Below are positions 26,901 to 35,931 of a DNA stretch of 64,000 nt, one piece after another. Each line of letters opens with the position of its first letter. Position 1 is the stretch's first letter. Made by a program: the position numbers and the translations under genes. The stretch lies in NCBI RefSeq assembly GCF_040958095.1, contig NC_091181.1, positions 23,627,026 to 23,691,025 of the forward strand, in the 5' to 3' direction. The notes under the pieces are model-generated. The model saw nothing but the letters and a program-made list of their open reading frames with translations, did no database searches and was not told where the DNA came from. This DNA is from Procambarus clarkii (Eukaryota > Arthropoda > Malacostraca > Decapoda > Cambaridae).

Positions 26901-28379
26901 GAAACCTCCAAAGCAGGAACAGGGGGGTTCGACCACCGAAATGGGAGGGGTGGAGCGATAGTCAGAGGTAGGGGGGGAGGCGAGGATGAAAGTGAAGCTT
27001 TCTTACCAGTCGGGGAGGAGGAAGAAGATAAGCCAGGCTTTTGCTTCTGACTCAGAGAGGCAGGTGTTCCAGCAGCAACGTACTGGGCAACAGACTCAAA
27101 CGTCTAAACAGAAGAAGAACGAAAGCGAACAACACAATGATCGCTAGGAGAAGGATGGATATCAGCTCGCACAGACAGGCGGCGTGGAGAGCTAAGAGAC
27201 AGAGGAGAAGGATGGGAAGGAGGATCAAAGGGAGATGAGAAAGAAGACACAAGAGACATGGCAAACTGGGTAGAAAGAAGGGGAACCCCAGACAGAGAAC
27301 CAGGAGGGGGGACCCTTCGGGTCAGAATGTAAAGGAACAGGGGAGCAGGCGGTGGGCGTATCTGGGTCTAAGGCCTGGAAACTGTTGAGACTGAGGAAGG
27401 TGGGAAGGACGAGGAGAGGAAGAGCGCAACACGTGAGCATAAGAAACCCCAGCGAAAGGGGGAGGAGGGGGATGGGGAACTTGGCGCCTCACCTCAGGAA
27501 ATGACAAACGTTCCCAGTGCTTCATGTTGAGGACGGCTGCCTCAAGTTTGTAATGGATACACGCGCGAGAGAAGGTAGGGTGGGCATCACCACAATTGAG
27601 GCCGCGAGCCTGGGGAGAAGTGCACTCCGACTTAAAGTGACCTTCGTTCCCACACATAGGGCAGAGAGAGAGAGAGAATACTGGAGCATTTGAGGGCACC
27701 ATGTCCGAACTTCCAGCACTTATTACAAAGCCGAGAAGAGGGTATGTACTCCTGAATGGAGCATCTGGCACCAGCAAGAATAACAGAGGGCGGAAGTGTC
27801 CAACCATCAAAGGTAATTTTCACAAGCCGAAGGGACAGATGGCGACAGACACGAGGGGGTCATGAACGTGTAAACCTGGAGAACAGAATGGCCTTGGGCC
27901 TCGAGGACATGTTCAACCCTCAAACCGCTAGGGGCCCAAATGGAATTCACACCCACAGGCGCAACAAAAAAAAAAAATTCCAAAAAATTCTTTCGTCTTA
28001 TATAAGTGTTCATTTTTGTTCCCTGATCACGGAAAAAATAACAAAAAAATCGTAGGTGGTATATTTTAGCCCCAATAGGGTAGGGAAGTGTGGCAAAAAA
28101 GGGGCATTGGCAGAGCCTTCGCCAGATGAGGTCTACTCCGCCCGAGCTGTCAGACGGCAGTTGCCACAAATATATTATTACCTAATTATTTCAATGTCTC
28201 CGATTGATTTTTTCTTAGTTTTTTGCAGTAATATTATTCCACACAGTAAATTGTGGCATATTTATATTATAAAATGTGTGAACCATCGCTGTACTCAAAA
28301 TTATGGTGTGCATATTAGCGATTCAATTATTATGTTCATAAAACAATAAACAAATAGCTTTGCTGTTGTTACACTATAT

Positions 28380-28960
28380 ACACAGGTTATATATAAGTAT
28401 TTGCATGTTTTGTACACCATAACGAACTACTAAGTTGGTCTTGTGAGTCAAAAAGCAACGAGGAGTGACCGCCAAACACCAGCGAGCCACTCACTGCCAC
28501 TCCCTCCCTCAACACCACCTCACTCACCCTCATTCACCTCCTACAATACTCTTTCTGTATTTATTCACTATTCACAGACGTTATATATACGTATTTACAT
28601 GTTTTGTTCACCATAACTGTACATCTAAGCTTATATGGTGAGTAAAGGCCACAAAGACGTAGCTACTCACACAGTCAGCTGATCGGCGGCCGCCCTCAAG
28701 GCCAGACGCACTAATATTTGTCCTTCAACAATACTGTTTGTGGTGTTATTACGCTATATACACATATTATATATAAGTATCTACCTGTTTTATTCACCAT
28801 ACCTGAACAAATAAGCTGGTATGGTGCCCGAAGACTATTGTGGTCACCAGTAAACAACATGATAAGTCGTGCAGACGACGCCACTGCCCTCACCAAAATG
28901 GCGGCTCCCAACCTACTCCTCTTGCTGTTTATACCCTATATACAGTGCAGTCAATAAATG
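28380..28960. repeat. Degenerate tandem repeat of about 187 bp, three units (left arm)
   Basis: Anchors TATATATAAGTATTTGCATG, TATATATACGTATTTACATG and TATATATAAGTATCTACCTG at about 28,388, 28,582 and 28,767, each followed by a CACCATAAC/CACCATACC block and an inverted GGTATGGTG. The right arm has a fourth unit. Confidence 0.8.
28890..28910. promoter_or_regulatory. YY1-like motif (left arm)
   Basis: CCAAAATGGCGGCTCCC matches the YY1 consensus AANATGGCGGC. It lies inside the piggyBac-like element; function is not shown. Mirror at about 53,876-53,894. Confidence 0.45.
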
Positions 28961-29756
28961 GTGGCCACACACAGTCAGAAGACGACGCCACAACCCTCCC
29001 TCGCACAGCCTTACGCCTCCCTCCATGGAGCACAGCGCTAAATATCACCACAATCCTGCTATTATCAGAATCCTGGTCAGTTTTATCACAGTCAGGGGGC
29101 TTCAGTAATACTATCACTGCTAAATAATAGCAGTATCATATATATTATGGTATTTGTAGGCGATGCTGTGGTCACAAGCTGAACAGGGGTGCTGTGAGCT
29201 CGTGCTGCATGCGCCAGCCTTGGTGGCTTGCTCAATACTGATGCTGTAACACCCAAGAATGTTGGCCTGGATTTTTTTTCTAGGTGGCATCTGGCAACTA
29301 TCGGTCGTGGCTGTACTATAGCTGCCCCTATCCCAGGCGGGGAGTTTAAATTATAGCGCTAGACACGAAATCATATATAAATGATGTGCGCGGTTTTGGT
29401 TTTGTCACCGATATCATTTATATATGATATGCGCTGTTTGAGGGTTAATATCCTCGTGGCAGTCCTTGAGGTTCCTAATACCGGTTGCAACATGGTGTGG
29501 AAGGAGAACAGTGCCAACACTGGCACTTAACTGAGCATTCTTGGAGACCCGAACAGGGGGGTCACCTCAATGCAGGACAAAGTCGCCAAGTGGACAGCTG
29601 CATCCTGAGAAGAAGCAGCAACAACATGCGTACCGAGATGGGTGGGGTTAAAAGTAACAGAGGTATCTACTGAACCAACAAGGTGCCTATGGAGGGAGAA
29701 ATTGTCAGCAGCAGAATTTAAATGATGGAGGTCAAAGTACTTCAAGGGAGTAAGTC

Positions 29757-30190
29757 AAAGTATCAAGGGACCTAGAATGTGGAATGACCTTCCCAACCAT
29801 GTTAAAGACTTTACCTCTCTCAACCAGTTTAAGATAAAAACGAAGCTATACCTAATAAATTCCCTGTAACCTACCTTACCCCTCTATTGTCAACCAATGT
29901 GTTTTTTTTTAAATGACGCCGTTTGTCGACCGAATTGTATTTGTGCTGCTTTTTCAGCCATGTTCCCCCTTTTTTATCTCTTCTTTTTTTTATTTGTTCT
30001 CAACTCATTTTATTCTTTATGCTCAATTAGTATTAAGCTTTAGTCATTTAAGTTTTTCATGCCCGAAACGCTTTGCGTAATAGTGGCTTTAGGCATTGTA
30101 TGTATTAGCCCTATCTATAAATCCATCACTCTTTGTAAAATCTCTTGTATGTATCTTACCTAAATAAACATTTGATTTGATTTGATTTTG
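29757..30190 (+). mobile_element. CR1/L2-like LINE 3' end inserted in copy A gag (left arm)
   Basis: Starts in coding sequence (KGPRMWNDLPNHVKDFTSLN to YLINSL-stop), then 3' UTR with GCCCGAAACGCTTTGCGTAA at about 30,061, ending in TTTGATTTGATTTGATTTTG. 5'-truncated. The tail repeat TTTGAT differs from CTGAAT of the central LINE, so it is a different subfamily. Mirror at 52,528-52,965. Confidence 0.88.
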
Positions 30191-31079
30191 ACTTAGTCCA
30201 CGTAGCAAGATCAAACAAGGCATGGTACGAATTGGTATGGGAAGGAAGCATGCGAGAGCGGCCATGGCGGGGACGGTGGTGAGAACCCCCAAAAGAGAGA
30301 GAGAGGGGGGTCATAAGGTGCAGTAGTCACAATGAGAGATGGAGTCGTACTAGGGGACGAGGTAGTCACCACAGGGGGCTTGGGGCTCGACCCAACCACA
30401 GAAGAGGAAGGGGAGCGGGGGAGTAGTCCAGTCTGGGCCCAATGTAGCGGGGGCTACAGAGCCCGGCTTTCCATCACAGTCCGACTCGGGGCCCTGGTTT
30501 CCCACCCCACATTTGAGAACTTAAAAATAAGTGTCAGATATCAGCATGTAAATGAACAGGTAATTATTTCATCAACAAACAAGCCCTCATACCCACCATG
30601 GCGCCACAATTAGAGGATAAGACACCCGATAAGACGTGCCCCCCCCCCCCCAGGGGTGCATCGTGGATATATGCCCTACAATCACCACTTTAAGAACCAA
30701 CAGTCCATCAAGATTGGGCTCAGCAACAAAGAAAAAGAGTGACAATAAGAGTGTCCCTTTGCTCAACAATTTCGGGTACCACAGTTTTACGGGCGAGAGA
30801 CTGTGCCTCACCTAACACCCAGTGTCAAAACAGAAGATGACATCTAAAAGAATGATCAAGAATAGCAAAAAGTCGCCAGGAAATAGCAATTAAAAAGGAG
30901 AATTGGGAAGGAAAAATAAAACTTAGTAGGAAAAAGCATTCAACACAATTAGTGAAGAAGGCAGCAGGAGCATAAGGCTTCAAAAGGACAGAGGACACTG
31001 TCCCATGGAGCATCACACTCTAGCATCCGCCAACCAAGCCCCCTCACGATGGCAACGAGCTGGAAAGGGAGGAAGAGAT

Positions 31080-31935
31080 GAAAAAGACGAGAGGGTGAAG
31101 AATACTGCCCGGTGAGACACCAGTGTTTATGGGTAGAGTGGGAAAATTGGAATCATTCACAGAGTCATACTGGAACCTGTCACTGCATGAGGTAAGATTG
31201 TAGGTATTGGAGGGAGTGACCTCTTACTCCGTAATGTTGCAATTTAAGAAAGTTAATGTGTTTACAGTGTCAAAACGTCTTATGTAGGTCAACAAATAAA
31301 TGAATAAGTTTTCCAAGGGCTGCATAAATGAAATTAATCATACTAACTGGGCATGAGTGGTCCTTTTTTGGGCCTGAAGCCATTATGGGAAGAACTAAGT
31401 ATAAATAGGAGTAAGGCTGCATGTAAATTAACTTTAAAATAATTTAGACAAAATCGGCAGAATTGATATTGGTCTTTAATTGTTGACTTCAGTGAGATTG
31501 CTGCTTTTATGGACTAAGGTTACTCTTGCTTTTTTTCTCAAAATATCAGGAAAGGTTTAGAGTTCAAATAATTTGTTGTAGAGCAATGCAATGGCTAGAG
31601 CTAAAAATCTAGAGGCTTTTTTTTGTAAATTAGGGGTGGTATCTCAACATACAGAATCTATGCATGAGGTTCATTCATCCACTGCAAACTACCTCAAACC
31701 CATCATCACCCAACAAAAATGTGCTATCATAACAATAAAACTGTCTTCAAACAACACCCAACCTCTCTGTTTAAAATCCCTGAACATGCTACATATACAC
31801 TCGCTCTACACATTCTCTTGTGCTATTTACAAGTACAAAACCTTGTTCCTAAATGCTAACCCTGATCTGAAACTCTCCATTGATAGACGTAATAGAACCC
31901 ACAAGCACCACAACATAAATATCTCTTTGATATAA
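31080..31935 (+). pseudogene. CR1/L2-like LINE fragment with 5' inversion (left arm)
   Basis: 31,680-31,935 (plus) encodes NYLKPIITQQKCAIITIKLS, LKSLNMLHIHSLYTFSC and HKHHNINISLI: the RT C-terminus. 31,640 down to about 31,080 (minus) encodes an earlier RT part (KKASRFLALAIALLYNKLFE, ARVTLVHKSSNLTEVNN, LQHYGVRGHSLQYLQSYL). The earlier part is inverted immediately upstream of the later part, the geometry produced by twin priming. Stops are present in both. Mirror at 50,580-51,435. Confidence 0.75.
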
Positions 31936-31979
31936 TTGACAGTCAGGATAATATAATTGCCAATCAGACTAATATAACT

Positions 31980-32215
31980 TTGAATCAGGCTTTTTCACCC
32001 ACAGGGTTATTGATCAATGGAACTGCCGACCCACAAAACCCATAACTGCCAAAACTGTGCTGAATTTCAAAATATACCTGGAAAAAATCATGAAGGCAAA
32101 CTGGGAGGGGGAAGGGAACCTTTAACAAGCCGACGACTTCCTGTTCTCACTGAGGCCACTCGGGTTAGTGGCCTTCTGGTAAATCGGGTAAAATATTATT
32201 CCCAGACAATTACAG
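31980..32215 (+). pseudogene. LINE RT C-terminal end fragment (left arm)
   Basis: FFTHRVIDQWNCRPTKPITA followed by KTVLNFKIYLEKIM resembles the typical last about 40 residues of non-LTR RT proteins (RVxxxWNxLP, then NxFKxxLD). Followed by non-coding AT-rich sequence. Mirror at 50,300-50,535. Confidence 0.6.
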
Positions 32216-32219
32216 CATA

Positions 32220-32940
32220 ACTGATAAAGTTAGGCTAGAGTAATAAATTTCTGGTAAATTTAGAGTGATAAATTTTTAGAGTAATATAAATTTAAATTTC
32301 ATATTAACTTGACTGACAGCTATAAATGCCAATCAGCCTTCAATATGCTCTTCGGTGAAATATTTATAATCAAGAATAGAACTCATAAATAGGCCTAAAC
32401 AAAAAATAAAAAATGGACATCAGTTTGCATATGAATCTCCTGAGAAGATTCCTCGATTAATATACATTTCCTTACCAATCAAATAGTGTCACCTTAAGTA
32501 CGTCTCAGATTGTCTTCTTCACCAACTCTAATGCTAAATAATATTACAACAAAAATGTCCATAACTTAGCTACAGAGTATATTACATTTTAAATAAATTT
32601 CCACAGGAAGCAAAAAAAGGAAGCACATTATTTACATAAATATGAAGAAAAACATTTAAAGCTTTGTTTTACCTTTGCTAAATTAAAGAGATATTTCTAT
32701 ACAGTACTTATAAGCAATTTTGAGTTTTCCTAGTGACAGCTTCTCCAGTTCTTGCTTGGTCATCTAACTTTCATAAAAGAACAATATAATAAAATATCTT
32801 CATATCTTTACCTTTTCATTGTGAAGTGTATTTCTCAAGCAAAATATAATTACCTCTGAAGAACATCCAACTGACATTGTGATAGCACACTGTTAGATTA
32901 AAGGTGAGTTAATATACCATTATGTGCCTCATTATCCTTC
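32220..32940. other. AT-rich 3' flank of zinc-finger gene (left arm)
   Basis: About 720 bp without ORF. AATAAA-like signals occur but I cannot choose a polyadenylation site. Mirrored at 49,570-50,290. Confidence 0.5.
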
Positions 32941-32949
32941 AACATTCTC

Positions 32950-33573
32950 TTAATTATCTTTCACACTCAAAGTGTTTAGCCTATTATCTGCATGTATCAT
33001 CTTATGCTTCTTCATATGTCCAAGCTGACTGAACCTCTTCCCACACTCTGGACACTCGTGAGGTTTGTCACCTGAATGCACTAACATGTGCTTTATTATA
33101 GTTCCACGTTCTCTAAATTTTTTGCCACACTCGGCACATTGAAAAGGTTTCTGATCCGCATGCACCATCCTGTGAGTCTTCATATTTCCACGCTGCCTGA
33201 ATCTCTTCCCACACTCTGGACACGCATGAGGTTTCTCACCTGAATGCACCAACATGTGCCTTATTATAGTTCCACGTTCTCTAAATTTTTTGCCACACTC
33301 GGCACATTGAAAAGGTCTCTGATCCGCATGCACCATCCTGTGAGTCTTCATATGTCCAAGCAGACTGAATCTCTTACCACACTCTGGACACTGGTGAGGC
33401 TTGTCCCTTGAATGCACTAACATGTGAGTCTTCACATGTCCACGCGTACGGAATCTCTTCCCACACTCTGGACATTCATGAGGTTTGTCACCTGAATGCA
33501 CTAACATATGGCGCTTCACATGTGAAGCACCGGTGAATACCTTCTGACACTGTGGACACTGGTGAGTCTTCAT
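32950..33573 (-). CDS. Seven-finger C2H2 zinc-finger protein, left copy
   Basis: A 207-residue protein made almost wholly of seven Kruppel-type C2H2 fingers (each C-x2-C-x12-H-x3-H) joined by HSGDKPH/HADQRPF-type linkers, with a short tail NTLSVKDN. Likely a nuclear DNA-binding protein; target unknown. The ATG at 33,573 is six residues before the first finger Cys and there is no upstream in-frame extension that adds a domain, so this is either an intronless gene or the last exon of a longer one. Fingers 4 and 6 are near-identical, indicating internal duplication. It differs from the right copy at one residue (Met22 here, Leu there). Confidence 0.9.
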   Translation of the reverse strand: MKTHQCPQCQKVFTGASHVKRHMLVHSGDKPHECPECGKRFRTRGHVKTHMLVHSRDKPHQCPECGKRFSLLGHMKTHRMVHADQRPFQCAECGKKFRERGTIIRHMLVHSGEKPHACPECGKRFRQRGNMKTHRMVHADQKPFQCAECGKKFRERGTIIKHMLVHSGDKPHECPECGKRFSQLGHMKKHKMIHADNRLNTLSVKDN

Positions 33574-33800
33574 CTTCTTTATGATTGGTGCAGTTTGTGT
33601 GAAGGTTTTCTCCTCCGGATGTTGGGAGAAGCGTCAAGCCTTGAGTGTTGTTTCTTAGAGTTAGACTTGATGTGAGCACTTGGCGGTCAATGCTGGTGCT
33701 TCTTCTTTATGATAGGAGCAGTTTGTGTCAAGGTTTTCCCTTAATGCTCGTGCTGGACCTCACCGGCTGGGGCGCTACTAAAATGGCGGCGGTTGTTTAC
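33574..33800 (-). promoter_or_regulatory. Zinc-finger leader and putative promoter, left copy
   Basis: Contains a partly duplicated leader (GAAAACCTTNACACAAACTG blocks at about 33,605 and 33,730 on the minus strand) and a YY1-type site (CCGCCATTTTAGTAG on the minus strand, about 33,775-33,795). Palindrome block structure breaks at CCTCTCATC (33,801-33,809): beyond it this arm differs from the sequence upstream of the right copy. Confidence 0.5.
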
Positions 33801-33809
33801 CCTCTCATC

Positions 33810-34370
33810 ACCTAAGCGTTCCAATGTTTTGGTCTGGTTCCACATATCATTTTTCCAACCTCTTATTTTTGTTTATAGCTAGTCATTTAAAATTAACACT
33901 TGTATTTATTCTCATGTTTTTGAATCAAAGAATGTACTTGGAATTGTTTCTTTAAACATAAGGCCACACGATTACACTTTTTGAAGGAAACAGCTCTCTC
34001 ACTGGGATACAAGATACTCCTTACATTGACAACACTAATTTTTTTGCCATTTCGGACACCAGTTTTGGACGTTTCGCTTATGTGTACGTGTTCAATATTA
34101 AATCGACTATATAATGTTATTAATAATTAAATTATTATAAATTAAATAATTAAATTATTTATTATAAATAAATACTTAAAAAATGTATTATGTATGTTGT
34201 ATTAAAAATTAAAAATACGGATGTACACTATTTCACTCGGATATATTTGCATAATACGAATTATAATCTGAAAATATATACATATAACAATGTATAACCA
34301 TGAATGAAAAATCAAACAGAAAATTACTTAGCACTTACGTGATAATCAATTCAATTTCTTTCTTTATTAT
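33810..34370. other. AT-rich non-coding sequence (left arm)
   Basis: No gene. 33,998-34,117 is the mirror of 41,118-41,235, which is itself a diverged copy of the sequence at 48,586-48,705 directly upstream of the right zinc-finger gene. Confidence 0.6.
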
Positions 34371-34374
34371 GCAC

Positions 34375-35370
34375 CCCATACCCATCCCGTGTGCGGTGGT
34401 GTAAAGGATTACAGAGGCACATAATCGGTTCAGGAACTGAACCCTCTAGTTCGTTTAGCTAAGCAAATAACAATGTTTGACGCTAGTTACAAAATTAACA
34501 ATGTTGCATACACATGTACACACCCTCATATATACATGTACATATATATATATACATATACTCATATATACATACACATACATATCTAATCACCCACACA
34601 AATACACACATCAATAATCTTTGTGTCACAAGTGACACAAAGAGGTGTCACAAGTGACATTACAAGAGGCTCACAACAGTCACTATACAAGGCACTTTAC
34701 ATCTATAGTGAGTCACACAGTTACTAGTCTTGCCGCACACCCACCCAACTGGGCGGCAGCTTTACAGTCATGTGCATGCATTACCTACAGTAAGCAAATT
34801 TTGCATACTTCGCTAAAATTTCGGGCAGCACATCATTATGAATGAAGTACTTACACATTTCTTGGACACTATTAATGGTGTTATCTCTAAATTCCGCAAT
34901 TTTTTCACATTCCATTATATAATGACGCAAAGTATGCGAATAGTTCTGTTGACAGAGTTTACATTTAGTCAAATCTACATCAGCAGATGTTACAAACTCC
35001 CAGAGGTACTTGTAGCCGAGCCTAAGCCAAGCAGTGGTAACATCTAGAAGTCTGCTAACATTATTGCATGACCCATAGACGTGCGGTTCTTCCTGCATAA
35101 TAGAATGATGATAGATGGAGTAACTGGTGTGAATTTCACTTTGCCTCAAGTCTCCGAAATTTAGTTGATGTTCCTGGGATATTGCTGCCCTCAGGCTGCT
35201 CAAAGGCAGTCCAAGTTGGTAATCAATTCCCTCTTTACGAGCAAAAGTCTTGGCTAGCTCATCGGTTCTATCATGCATTCGGAGACCAATAATCAACACG
35301 TCATAATATACTTTGGCTGATATGTTCATCAACATGGAAATGCTTAAGTTTTTTCCTTTCATAATTTTCC
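34375..35370 (-). pseudogene. LINE X 3' end: RNase H tail and Cys/His domain (left arm)
   Basis: ORF 35,362-34,781 (193 codons): GLRMHDRTDELAKTFARKEG is the end of an RNase H domain, followed by a Cys/His block (CKLCQQNYSHTLRHYIMECE) like the C-terminal zinc-binding region of RNase H-bearing LINEs, ending LAKYAKFAYCR. The 3' UTR has one 42-bp minisatellite unit, TACATGTACACACC repeats and an AATAAAGAAAGAAATTGAAT tail. 5'-truncated: RT is absent. The frame is intact but lacks catalytic parts. Confidence 0.85.
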
Positions 35371-35609
35371 TTCGTGGTTATACATTGTCTTCAACTCTAC
35401 ATTGTCATACTATTCATTACGCGTTAATTTTTTCATGAAGCCTGTGAGGTGCGGATAAAAGATAAACTTATAGCCAGTTTTTTTATTTACTCTTTGTAAT
35501 TCTTCATACAGAATATCGTAGCATTATATAGAATAGGGTAGCAGCACAATGCTGCGTATACCTAAGCTTATCAATGAAAAAAAGGGATTTATATACACAC
35601 ACACACAAA

Positions 35610-35630
35610 TATATATATATATATATATAT
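35610..35630. repeat. (TA)n, centre-left
   Basis: Short TA array between the left arm and the central foldback MITE; preceded by (CA)n at 35,595-35,607. Confidence 0.95.
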
Positions 35631-35931
35631 GTCGTACCTAGTAGCCAGAACACACTTCTCAGCCTACTATGCAAGGCCCGATTTGCCTAATAAGCCAAGT
35701 TTTCATGAATTGTTGTGTTTTGTGAAATCTTGTGTTTTGTATAGTCCATGTTTACATGTTTTTTCTTTAATCTCATTAATTGCCTAGGTTGCCTAGCCTA
35801 GCCATACTCCCTTACTCCATTGTACCCCTGTAAGCCCCTTTTGTGTTTGTTTTGTACAGTATTGTGTATATATTTTTCCCTATTTTATAGCTTTTTTCTA
35901 CTTATTTCTGATTCTACAATCAGCTTCTTTT

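Larger units (their letters stand above)
27917..29444. mobile_element. piggyBac-like non-autonomous element, 1.53 kb (left arm)
   Basis: Ends are CCCTCAAACCGC and the reverse complement of CCCTCAAACAGC, flanked by TCAA (27,913-27,916; the complement of TTGA, a mutated TTAA) and TTAA (29,445-29,448). Removing it rejoins the LINE copy A gag frame (RNLKDCHEDIN into MSSRPKAILFSRFT when read in the mirror copy). Inside are three copies of a tandem repeat of about 187 bp and no transposase ORF. Mirror copy 53,278-54,867 is 62 bp longer. Confidence 0.82.
23961..31030 (-). pseudogene. RNase H-encoding LINE, copy A (gag, EN, RT) with nested insertions
   Basis: Minus strand order: proline-rich N-terminal gag (30,400-30,190), gag middle (29,745-29,450; DLHHLNSAADNFSLHRHLVG), gag C-terminus with CCHC knuckles (27,800-27,500; CNKCWKFGHGALKC, CPMCGNEGHFKSEC, CGDAHPTFSRAC), endonuclease (26,600-25,950; ILQWNIRGYYANF, LLLGDF, GSDHFPI in the mirror), linker, RT motif A VFFDLEKAYDTTW, motif B EGVPQGSVL, motif C YVDDLA, thumb to about 24,000. 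It then joins the endonuclease end of copy B. Interrupted by a piggyBac-like element and a CR1/L2 3' end. Several frameshifts. Mirror at 51,470-58,815. Confidence 0.85.
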
